From positions 1 to 5,883 of the forward strand of contig JAGLUC010000037.1 in the NCBI GenBank assembly GCA_023134955.1: a stretch of 5,883 nt of DNA, in the 5' to 3' direction. Positions 1 through 5,850 of the stretch are shown here, in pieces. This stretch comes from Methylococcales bacterium. GTDB lineage: Bacteria; Pseudomonadota; Gammaproteobacteria; Methylococcales; Methylomonadaceae. Position numbers and translations under genes: made by a program. Each line of letters begins with the position of its first letter. Positions within the stretch are counted from its first letter, which is position 1. Below the pieces are notes generated by a model. That model worked only from the letters and a program-made list of their open reading frames with translations. It was not told the DNA's origin and searched no databases.

Positions 1-16
1 CCTACATCCGTGTAGG
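1..16. repeat. perfect 6-bp palindrome with 4-nt loop at the window edge
   Basis: The arms CCTACA (1-6) and TGTAGG (11-16) are exact reverse complements around the loop TCCG. The bases that follow (CATCCAG, 17-23) could be the outer arm of a longer palindrome whose left half lies outside the window. It lies 54 nt downstream of the yhbY stop codon, so it could be part of a transcript end for yhbY, but any T-run on that strand would also lie beyond position 1. It may instead be a dispersed extragenic repeat. The palindrome is visible in the sequence; its role is inferred. Confidence 0.5.
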
Positions 17-69
17 CATCCAGCAAGAGAGGGCTTAAGAGCAGAGTCAATACGCTGAGTAGTTACTTA

Positions 70-369
70 TTATCTTTGTCTTGGTCCTGTGGTTTTTATT
101 TTTTTAGCTTCTGGTTTTTTGCGATAAATAACAATAACCTGCCCAATAGACTGAATTAGTTCGGCTTTTGATTCTGTGATAATTTGATCGCATATTTGAT
201 TGCGATGTTCTTTATCTGCACGGATTTTTATTTTTATTAATTCGTGAGTATCTAAAGTGATTTCAATTTCTTTTAGCACGGATTCTGTTAAACCTGCTTG
301 ACCGACTATAATAACGGGTTTTAATAAATGAGCTTGTGCTTTAAATTGTTTTTTCTTTTCAGAGTTCAC
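70..369 (-). CDS. yhbY: YhbY-family ribosome-associated RNA-binding protein (CRM domain)
   Basis: This 99-aa protein is a single CRM (YhbY-like) domain, matching the roughly 97-aa length of E. coli YhbY and aligning from its first residues (lysine-rich start, then AHLLKPVIIVGQAGLTE). The GxxG loop typical of KH-like and CRM RNA-binding folds is GQAG at residues 23-26, followed by the conserved HELIKIKI strand at 42-49. YhbY associates with pre-50S ribosomal subunits and is thought to help large-subunit assembly in the cytoplasm. The start codon is GTG (367-369); an AGGAA ribosome-binding site lies 6 nt upstream (376-380 on the complementary strand), and no in-frame ATG fits. The C-terminal tail (residues 84-99) is basic and probably disordered. 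The gene diverges from rlmE, another 50S factor, as in E. coli. Identification is secure; the precise function is known only from family members. Confidence 0.95.
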   Translation of the reverse strand: MNSEKKKQFKAQAHLLKPVIIVGQAGLTESVLKEIEITLDTHELIKIKIRADKEHRNQICDQIITESKAELIQSIGQVIVIYRKKPEAKKIKTTGPRQR

Positions 370-375
370 TCTGTT

Positions 376-380
376 TTCCT
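376..380 (-). promoter_or_regulatory. ribosome binding site of yhbY that decides the GTG start
   Basis: Read on the minus strand this is AGGAA, followed by 6 nt and then the GTG codon at 369-367. The good spacing supports initiation at GTG and agrees with the alignment to E. coli YhbY. No convincing paired -35/-10 promoter was found in the 49-bp gap for either divergent gene. A TAGAAT hexamer (minus strand, 405-400) is the best -10 candidate for yhbY but lacks a -35 partner. Confidence 0.7.
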
Positions 381-418
381 ATTAATAAAAATTGACTTAA
401 TTCTACACTACAAATGAT

Positions 419-1036
419 ATGGCGCGTAGCAAAAGCAGTAATCAATGGATGCAAGAGCATTTTGATGATGAGTATGTCAAAAAGGCGCAAGCGATGGGTT
501 ATCGTTCTCGCTCAACATTTAAGTTAATTGAAATTCAGGAAAAGGATAAGATTATTAGACCTGAAATGAACGTAATTGATTTGGGTGCTGCACCAGGAGG
601 ATGGTCTGATTATGCGAGGAAAATTGTAGGGAAAAAAAATAAAGTGATTGCTCTGGATTTGTTAGCAATTGATCCTATAGAAGGGGTGGATTTTATACAA
701 GGTGATTTTAGAGAAGATGAAGTTTTGGATGAACTTTACCGGGTTTTGGATGGTGCATCTATTGACCTGGTGATGTCTGATATGGCACCTAATTTGAGTG
801 GAAATAAAGCAATAGATCAACCTAAATCTATTTATCTGGCTGAATTAGCACTGGATACAGCGCAAACAGTTTTAGCCAAAGGGGGAACTTTTTTGATTAA
901 AATGTTCCAAGGAGTTGGGTTTGATGAATATAAAAGAGAGATTGCAAAATCTTTTTCCATAGTGCTAATAAGGAAGCCAAAATCATCAAGAGCAAGAAGT
1001 AAAGAAGTATATATTTTAGCTAAAGGGTTTAAATAA
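419..1036 (+). CDS. rlmE: 23S rRNA (uridine-2552-2'-O)-methyltransferase RlmE (FtsJ/RrmJ)
   Basis: RlmE uses S-adenosylmethionine to methylate the 2'-O of U2552 in the A loop of 23S rRNA on 50S subunits, a late assembly step. The 205-aa product is close to the 209 aa of the E. coli enzyme. The SAM-binding motif DLGAAPGGWS is at residues 54-63. The catalytic K-D-K set and its partners are present as K35, D80, D121, K161 and E196, each exactly three positions before the E. coli residues K38, D83, D124, K164 and E199. The MSDMAPNLSG motif spans 119-128 and SSRARSKEVY 189-198. ATG at 419 is the only usable start, because an in-frame TAA lies at 398-400; the Shine-Dalgarno sequence is poor. No terminator separates it from ftsH, so read-through into ftsH is likely. 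The identification is very secure. Confidence 0.97.
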   Translation: MARSKSSNQWMQEHFDDEYVKKAQAMGYRSRSTFKLIEIQEKDKIIRPEMNVIDLGAAPGGWSDYARKIVGKKNKVIALDLLAIDPIEGVDFIQGDFREDEVLDELYRVLDGASIDLVMSDMAPNLSGNKAIDQPKSIYLAELALDTAQTVLAKGGTFLIKMFQGVGFDEYKREIAKSFSIVLIRKPKSSRARSKEVYILAKGFK

Positions 1037-1090
1037 TAAAACTTGGCTATATATAATTAAATAATTGTGATTATTTTGGGTGGCTAATCC

Positions 1091-1099
1091 TGATATAAT
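1091..1099 (+). promoter_or_regulatory. extended -10 promoter for ftsH
   Basis: TGATATAAT is a perfect TG-N-TATAAT extended -10 element. The -35 region at the usual distance (about 1071-1076, TTATTT) is weak, which extended -10 promoters tolerate. Transcription would begin near 1105-1107, leaving a leader of about 50 nt before the ATG at 1158. Such a transcript could not encode the GTG start at 1080. The motif is seen directly; its activity is inferred. Confidence 0.6.
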
Positions 1100-1157
1100 T
1101 GCGTACTTTTATAAAAACAGGGCCGTTCTGGTCTGGGCGTGGTGTAGCTTGAACGAT

Positions 1158-3083
1158 ATGGTTAAAAATATAATTTTGTGGGTAGTCATTGCTGTAGTGC
1201 TGATGTCTGTCTTTAATAATTTTGGTACTCGCTCTACTGACCGTAGCGATGGTTCAATTTCTTATTCTCAGTTTCTTGATTCAGTTAAGGCTGGTCAGGT
1301 ACAGCAGGTGGTTATTGATGAGCATAACATTACGGGTAAAATGCAGACGGGTGAGAAGTTTAAGACCTATGCACCTGATGATCGTTATTTAGTGACTGAT
1401 CTGTTAGAAAACGGGGTTGAAGTAAAAGCAAAGCCACCTGAAGAACCATCAATGTTGATGACATTATTAATGTCATTTGGACCTATTTTGCTATTAATTG
1501 CCGTATGGGTATTTTTTATGCGTCAAATGCAAGGTGGTGGCGGTGGTCGTGGCGGTGCTATGGGTTTTGGTAAAAGCAAGGCGCGTATGCTGGAACAAGA
1601 CCAAAATAAAATCACTTTTGCTGATGTTGCGGGTTGTGATGAAGCGAAGGAAGAAGTTGCCGAAATGGTTGATTTCTTAAAAGACCCGGCAAAATATCAA
1701 AAATTGGGGGGTAATGTACCTCGTGGCGCGTTAATGGTTGGACCTCCTGGAACAGGTAAGACACTGTTGGCAAGAGCAATTGCAGGTGAAGCAAAGGTTC
1801 CTTTTTTTACTATTTCTGGTTCAGACTTTGTAGAAATGTTTGTCGGTGTTGGAGCATCTCGTGTTCGTGATATGTTTGAACAAGCCAAAAAACATGCGCC
1901 ATGCATTATCTTTATTGATGAGATTGATGCGGTAGGTCGTTCTCGTGGTGCTGGCTTAGGTGGCGGTAATGATGAAAGAGAGCAAACATTAAACCAGCTT
2001 CTGGTTGAAATGGATGGTTTTGAGGGTCATGAAGGTATTATTGTTATTGCCGCGACTAACCGTGCTGATGTGCTTGATAAAGCCTTGTTACGCCCAGGAC
2101 GTTTTGACAGGCAAGTTGATGTGGGTTTACCTGATATAAGAGGTAGAGAGCAGATTCTTAATGTACACATGAAAAAAGTACCTGCTGCTGATAATGTCAT
2201 TGTTAAATATATAGCGCAAGGCACACCAGGGTTTTCAGGTGCAGATTTAGCAAACTTGATTAATGAAGCGGCATTGTTTGCAGCACGGAACAATAAGCGC
2301 GTAGTGGATATGTCTGATTTGGAAAAAGCCAAAGATAAGTTAATTATGGGTGTTGAAAGACATTCTATGGTGATGGACGAAAAAGAGAAAAAAATGACGG
2401 CTTATCATGAAGCTGGTCATGCCATTGTCGGAAAATTGGTGCCAGAACATGATCCAGTTTATAAAGTCAGTATCATGCCTCGGGGTCGTGCTTTAGGTGT
2501 GACTATGTTCTTGCCTGAAAAAGATCAATACAGTGCCAGCAAGCAAAAATTAGATAGTATGATTTCTAGTTTGTATGGTGGTCGTATTGCAGAAGAACAA
2601 ATCTTTGGCTGGGAACAAGTTTCGACTGGAGCCCAAAATGATATTGAAAGAGCGACTGAATTAGCCAGAAATATGGTGACTAAATGGGGATTGTCTCGTC
2701 GTTTAGGACCTCTATCTTATGGTGAAGAAGATGGTGAGGTATTTTTAGGTCATTCTGTGACTCAAAACAAGTCTATTGCTGAGGGTACAGCGGTAACAAT
2801 TAATGAAGAAGTGCGAAAAATTATTGATCAAAATTATCAGCGTTCTGAACAGATTTTAAAAGATAATGAAGATATTCTGCATACCATGGCAGAGGCTTTA
2901 ATGAAGTATGAAACCATTGATAAGTATCAATTGGAAGACTTGATGGATAGAAAACCTGTAAGAGAGCCTCAAGGCTGGGATGATACACCACCCCCAGCAG
3001 ATAAGGTAAAGCCTGACGAAAAAGATAAGAGTGATGAGAAAAAAGGCGACTCATCAATTGATGGTGCTACTGAACAGGGGTAA
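1158..3083 (+). CDS. ftsH: ATP-dependent zinc metalloprotease FtsH
   Basis: FtsH is an inner-membrane hexameric AAA+ protease that extracts and degrades misassembled membrane proteins and short-lived cytosolic regulators. From the ATG at 1158 the product is 641 aa (E. coli 644). Transmembrane segments lie at about residues 4-22 and 98-120, flanking a periplasmic domain. The AAA+ module has Walker A GPPGTGKT (195-202, K201), pore loop FVG (228-230), Walker B with D254 and E255, and arginine fingers R312 and R315. The M41 protease site HEAGH is at 417-421, with third zinc ligand D495. These numbers equal the E. coli ones, which strongly favours this start over the GTG at 1080 (26 residues longer). 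The C-terminus (about 603-641) is a low-complexity tail rich in D, K, E and P. A terminator follows directly. In E. coli folP comes next; here it does not. Confidence 0.97.
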   Translation: MVKNIILWVVIAVVLMSVFNNFGTRSTDRSDGSISYSQFLDSVKAGQVQQVVIDEHNITGKMQTGEKFKTYAPDDRYLVTDLLENGVEVKAKPPEEPSMLMTLLMSFGPILLLIAVWVFFMRQMQGGGGGRGGAMGFGKSKARMLEQDQNKITFADVAGCDEAKEEVAEMVDFLKDPAKYQKLGGNVPRGALMVGPPGTGKTLLARAIAGEAKVPFFTISGSDFVEMFVGVGASRVRDMFEQAKKHAPCIIFIDEIDAVGRSRGAGLGGGNDEREQTLNQLLVEMDGFEGHEGIIVIAATNRADVLDKALLRPGRFDRQVDVGLPDIRGREQILNVHMKKVPAADNVIVKYIAQGTPGFSGADLANLINEAALFAARNNKRVVDMSDLEKAKDKLIMGVERHSMVMDEKEKKMTAYHEAGHAIVGKLVPEHDPVYKVSIMPRGRALGVTMFLPEKDQYSASKQKLDSMISSLYGGRIAEEQIFGWEQVSTGAQNDIERATELARNMVTKWGLSRRLGPLSYGEEDGEVFLGHSVTQNKSIAEGTAVTINEEVRKIIDQNYQRSEQILKDNEDILHTMAEALMKYETIDKYQLEDLMDRKPVREPQGWDDTPPPADKVKPDEKDKSDEKKGDSSIDGATEQG

Positions 3084-3097
3084 AGCTTTTGTTCGGT

Positions 3098-3131
3098 AAA
3101 AAGGAGAGACTTGATGTCTCTCCTTTTTTTT
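3098..3131 (+). terminator. rho-independent terminator after ftsH
   Basis: GGAGAGAC (3103-3110) and GTCTCTCC (3116-3123) pair perfectly around a 5-nt loop (TTGAT). An A5 tract precedes the stem and a T8 tract follows it, so the helix can extend to 13 bp. It begins 14 nt after the ftsH stop codon. With A-tract and T-tract on opposite sides it could in principle work in both directions, but there is no minus-strand gene nearby to stop. It separates rlmE-ftsH from glmM-tpiA-secG. Confidence 0.93.
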
Positions 3132-3160
3132 GTAAAAAATAAACGTTAGTAGAGTATAAG
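3130..3160 (+). promoter_or_regulatory. possible promoter for glmM
   Basis: Because a strong terminator lies upstream, glmM needs its own promoter in the 51 bp that remain. The best candidate is TATAAG (3155-3160, 5 of 6 matches to the -10 consensus) with TTGTAA (3130-3135) as -35. The spacer is 19 bp, longer than ideal, and the -35 overlaps the terminator T-tract, so the pairing is tentative. Confidence 0.35.
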
Positions 3161-3182
3161 TGGAAGCATACCGGGGAAAGCC

Positions 3183-4517
3183 ATGAAAAAAAAATATTTT
3201 GGTACAGATGGAATTAGAGGTAAAGTCGGTAAGTCACCAATAACACCAGATTTTATGCTGAAACTGGGCTGGGCAACAGGCAGAGTTTTTGCCGAAGAAG
3301 GGCATGGCTTTGTATTAGTAGGTAAAGATACCCGAATTTCTGGATATATGTTCGAATCTGCGCTTGAAGCTGGTTTATCAGCGGCAGGTGTAGATACACG
3401 GTTATTAGGGCCTATGCCAACCCCTGGCGTGGCTTATTTAACACGCACTTTACGGGCAAAGGCGGGTATTGTTATTAGCGCATCTCATAATCCTTATTAT
3501 GATAATGGCATAAAATTCTTTTCAGTTAATGGTGCGAAATTACCAGATGAACTGGAACATAAAATAGAACATTATCTTGATTTGCCAATGACAACAGTGG
3601 CATCGTCAGAATTAGGCAAGGCTAAGCGATTAGTTGATGCAGCAGGACGATATATTGAATTTTGCAAATCAACAGTATTAGCAAGCTTAGATTTTAAAGG
3701 TCTGCGTATTGTGGTTGATTGTGCAAATGGAGCAACTTATCATATTGCTCCACATGTCTTTAGTGAAGTGGGTGCTGAAGTTGTTACCATTGGCGCAGAA
3801 CCTGATGGACTGAATATTAATGAAGAATGTGGTGCAACCAAGCCTGAGTTTTTAGCAGAAAAAGTCATAGAATATCGCGCAGATTTAGGGATTGCCCTGG
3901 ATGGTGATGGTGACCGCTTAATCATGGTTGACCATAAAGGTGAAATAGTCGATGGTGATGAGCTTATTTATATTATTGCTAAATCTAAGCTAGAAGCAGG
4001 TGAACTAAAAGATACTGTGGTAGGAACCTTAATGTCAAATTTAGGGATGGAACATGGACTTAATGCATTAGGGCTTAATTTGATAAGAGCCAATGTAGGC
4101 GACCGTTATGTAATGGAAATGCTTAATAAGCACAAAGTAATTTTGGGCGGAGAAGGCTCAGGTCACATTATTTGCTTAGACAAAACAACAACAGGTGATG
4201 GCATAGTTGCTGCATTACAAGTGCTTGCAGAGGTGCAGTCCAGCGGTAAAAGTTTGCATGAATTAAAGTCTGGAATGACAAAGTATCCTCAAATCCTGAA
4301 AAATGTAAAAGTGAATAAGAAAGTAAATATTGATGAAGTGGAGACTGTTCAAAAAGCAGTGAAAGCTGTAGAAAAACAAATGGCAGGTAAAGGCAGAGTG
4401 TTATTGAGAGCTTCTGGAACTGAACCATTAATTCGGGTCATGGTTGAAGGGGAAAACCATGATGATGTGATTAAACATGTAAACCATTTGGTTGATGTAG
4501 TAAAGAAATCAATCTGA
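3183..4517 (+). CDS. glmM: phosphoglucosamine mutase GlmM
   Basis: GlmM converts glucosamine-6-phosphate to glucosamine-1-phosphate in the cytoplasm, the step before GlmU makes UDP-GlcNAc for peptidoglycan and lipopolysaccharide. The 444-aa product matches the 445 aa of E. coli. The four alpha-D-phosphohexomutase domains are represented by FGTDGIRG at residues 6-13, the active-site loop SASHNP with phosphoserine S101 (99-104), the magnesium loop DGDGDR (240-245), the sugar-binding loop GGEGSGH (322-328, E324 and S326), and the phosphate-binding loop RASGTEPLIR (409-418). GGEGSGH and the length favour GlmM over a general phosphomannomutase or phosphoglucomutase. The ATG is preceded by a GGGGA ribosome-binding site (3173-3177). 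The start is followed by an uninterrupted run of nine A residues encoding Lys2-Lys4. It is the first gene after the ftsH terminator. Confidence 0.97.
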   Translation: MKKKYFGTDGIRGKVGKSPITPDFMLKLGWATGRVFAEEGHGFVLVGKDTRISGYMFESALEAGLSAAGVDTRLLGPMPTPGVAYLTRTLRAKAGIVISASHNPYYDNGIKFFSVNGAKLPDELEHKIEHYLDLPMTTVASSELGKAKRLVDAAGRYIEFCKSTVLASLDFKGLRIVVDCANGATYHIAPHVFSEVGAEVVTIGAEPDGLNINEECGATKPEFLAEKVIEYRADLGIALDGDGDRLIMVDHKGEIVDGDELIYIIAKSKLEAGELKDTVVGTLMSNLGMEHGLNALGLNLIRANVGDRYVMEMLNKHKVILGGEGSGHIICLDKTTTGDGIVAALQVLAEVQSSGKSLHELKSGMTKYPQILKNVKVNKKVNIDEVETVQKAVKAVEKQMAGKGRVLLRASGTEPLIRVMVEGENHDDVIKHVNHLVDVVKKSI

Positions 4518-4519
4518 GG

Positions 4520-4548
4520 TTGAACTTGTAGTGTTTACCCTATATTAT
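4520..4548 (+). promoter_or_regulatory. sigma70-type promoter for tpiA (and probably secG and tRNA-Leu)
   Basis: TTGAAC (4520-4525, 4 of 6 to the -35 consensus) and TATTAT (4543-4548, 5 of 6 to the -10) are separated by exactly 17 bp. Transcription would start near 4555, giving a short leader of about 23 nt that includes the GGGAG ribosome-binding site (4567-4571). The -35 begins 3 nt after the glmM stop codon. No terminator lies between glmM and tpiA, so read-through from glmM may add to this promoter. Confidence 0.6.
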
Positions 4549-4577
4549 ATTCTGTTTAGTTTTTCTGGGAGTAGGTA

Positions 4578-5324
4578 ATGCGTCAGTCTCTAGTGATGGG
4601 TAATTGGAAAATGAACGGTTCACGTTCAGAAGGTTTGGCTTTGGCAAATGCAATTGTTGCAGGTCTAAAAGAGGGTGACAAAGGTATTGCTGTTTGTGTC
4701 CCTTCAGTTTATTTATCTGACATTGAACGCGCAATAGAAAATACTCCATTAGCATTGGGCGGACAAAATGTAGCTGATCAAGCGTCAGGTGCATATACAG
4801 GTGAAACCTCTGCCTTTATGTTAAAAGAATGTGGTTGTGAATATGCATTAGTAGGGCATTCGGAAAGACGTACTTACTACGGTGATACTGACGAATCAGT
4901 CGCAGCACGTTTTTGCCAGGCACAAAAAGAAGGAATTATTCCTGTTCTTTGTATTGGTGAAACATTAGAAGAACGTGAAAGTGATACAACATTTGCCGTT
5001 ATTGATCAGCAATTGAATGCAGTTATCGACATGGCGGGCATTGATGCACTTGCAAATTCTGTTATTGCTTATGAGCCAGTATGGGCAATCGGCACAGGAA
5101 AAACAGCATCTGATGAGCAAGCACAAGAAGTTCATAAATATATCCGCAAACAAATAGCCGCTAAAAGTCAAACAGTTGCAGATAAAATTCAAATTTTATA
5201 CGGTGGCAGCGTTAAGCCAGACAATGCAAAAGCAATCTTTGCAATGGCTGATATTGACGGTGGTTTAATAGGTGGCGCTTCATTAGATGCAGCGTCATTT
5301 TTAGCAATTTATCAAGCGATTTAA
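4578..5324 (+). CDS. tpiA: triosephosphate isomerase
   Basis: TpiA interconverts dihydroxyacetone phosphate and glyceraldehyde-3-phosphate in glycolysis and gluconeogenesis; it is a cytoplasmic dimeric TIM barrel. The 248-aa product is near the usual 250-255 aa. All catalytic residues are visible: N9 and K11 in GNWKMNG (8-14), H94 in VGHSERR (92-98), and E166 in AYEPVWAIGTGK (164-175), which also forms the mobile loop 6. The phosphate-binding motifs YGGSVKPDNA (208-217) and GGASL (232-236) close the barrel. The ATG has a GGGAG site 6 nt upstream. Its place between glmM and secG is known in pseudomonads, whereas E. coli keeps tpiA elsewhere. The stop codon is 10 nt before secG, suggesting co-transcription and perhaps translational coupling. 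Confidence 0.98.
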   Translation: MRQSLVMGNWKMNGSRSEGLALANAIVAGLKEGDKGIAVCVPSVYLSDIERAIENTPLALGGQNVADQASGAYTGETSAFMLKECGCEYALVGHSERRTYYGDTDESVAARFCQAQKEGIIPVLCIGETLEERESDTTFAVIDQQLNAVIDMAGIDALANSVIAYEPVWAIGTGKTASDEQAQEVHKYIRKQIAAKSQTVADKIQILYGGSVKPDNAKAIFAMADIDGGLIGGASLDAASFLAIYQAI

Positions 5325-5334
5325 GTAGAAAAAT

Positions 5335-5730
5335 ATGTATCAAGCAATCATAATTGTTCATGTGTTGTTAGGACTAGGCGTTATTGGCTTTGTACTTATA
5401 CAACAAGGTAAAGGAGCCGATGCTGGAGCTGCATTTGGTAGTGCTTCATCAGGTTCTGTTTTTGGTGCACAAGGTGCATCATCATTTTTGTCAAGAACAA
5501 CCGCTGTTTTAGCCGCTTTGTTTTTTTCGACCAGTTTAGGGCTTGCGATATTAGTAGGTCAGCAAGAAACTGAAGTAGACTTAATGGGCGCACCTGAAGT
5601 TGAAGAAGTGATGGCCGATGTACCACAAATTGGTTTAGAAGAAAGCATTACTGTAACAACTGATACAGAAAGCATTCCTGTTATCGAAGAAAGCATAGAG
5701 GAAGTTGATGTAGTATTAGAAAAGGAATAA
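5335..5730 (+). CDS. secG: protein-export membrane protein SecG
   Basis: SecG is the small non-essential subunit of the SecYEG translocon and stimulates SecA-driven protein export across the inner membrane. The 131-aa protein has two transmembrane segments (about residues 3-22 and 54-75) joined by the conserved cytoplasmic loop QQGKGADAGAAFG (23-35), then a Ser/Gly-rich stretch with VFG (42-44) and FLSRTTA (51-57). This pattern is diagnostic of the family; E. coli SecG is about 110 aa. The extra length is a tail (78-131) with 18 acidic residues, one lysine and no arginine, holding three ESI motifs at 103, 112 and 119. The ribosome-binding site is weak (GTAGAAA region), so translation may rely on coupling to tpiA 10 nt upstream. 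tRNA-Leu follows after 15 nt without a terminator, as secG-leuU do in E. coli. Confidence 0.95.
   Translation: MYQAIIIVHVLLGLGVIGFVLIQQGKGADAGAAFGSASSGSVFGAQGASSFLSRTTAVLAALFFSTSLGLAILVGQQETEVDLMGAPEVEEVMADVPQIGLEESITVTTDTESIPVIEESIEEVDVVLEKE
5641..5696 (+). repeat. three in-frame copies of an 8-mer in the secG tail
   Basis: GAAAGCAT occurs at 5641-5648, 5668-5675 and 5689-5696, spaced by 27 and 21 nt, both multiples of three. Each copy encodes Glu-Ser-Ile in the same frame, and the third copy is followed by further acidic codons. The repeat is seen directly; whether it arose by duplication or by codon bias in a repetitive acidic tail is not known. Confidence 0.6.
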
Positions 5731-5745
5731 AGCCTTTTTAGATTT

Positions 5746-5832
5746 GCCGATGTGGTGAAATTGGTAGACACGCCATCTTGAGGGGGTGGTGGGCGTATGC
5801 CCGTAGGAGTTCAAATCTCCTCCTCGGCACCA
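5746..5832 (+). tRNA. tRNA-Leu(GAG)
   Basis: An 87-nt class II tRNA with encoded CCA (5830-5832), the same length as E. coli leuU. The acceptor arms are 5746-5752 and 5822-5828, the D stem is GTG/CAC, and the anticodon stem CCATC/GGTGG encloses loop TTGAGGG with anticodon GAG at 5780-5782, reading CUC and CUU. The long variable arm (5790-5804) has a GGGC/GCCC stem, and the T arm is AGGAG/CTCCT with loop TTCAAAT. Pair 6-67 of the acceptor stem is T-C, a mismatch where E. coli leuU has G-C. The gene sits 15 nt after secG with no promoter or terminator visible between them, so it is probably processed from the secG transcript. Confidence 0.96.
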
Positions 5833-5850
5833 TTTTAAATAGGCAGTATT

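Noticed and set aside
96..122. T-rich stretch resembling terminator tails on the plus strand
   Set aside because: It is the lysine-rich C-terminal coding region of yhbY read on the opposite strand, with no GC-rich stem before it.
392..420. TTGACT at 392-397 as the -35 of an rlmE promoter
   Set aside because: The 17-bp position gives TGATAT overlapping the rlmE start codon, and the better hexamer TACACT is only 6 bp away, so no valid pairing exists.
1080..1157. 26-residue N-terminal extension of FtsH from a GTG codon
   Set aside because: It has no counterpart in E. coli FtsH, it contains the extended -10 promoter, and starting at ATG 1158 reproduces the E. coli residue numbering of all catalytic residues.
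1100..1157. Heat-shock (sigma32-type) promoter before ftsH
   Set aside because: A CTTGAA-like string at 1148-1153 is too close to the ATG and no CCCCAT-type -10 follows it.
1498..2332. Open frames of 60-101 codons on both strands inside ftsH
   Set aside because: They overlap the highly conserved AAA+ coding region, show no recognisable domain and have compositions expected of shadow frames.
3740..5771. Antisense open frames inside glmM, tpiA and secG
   Set aside because: They lie wholly or largely within well-identified genes, lack family resemblance and are explained by the codon pattern of the opposite strand.
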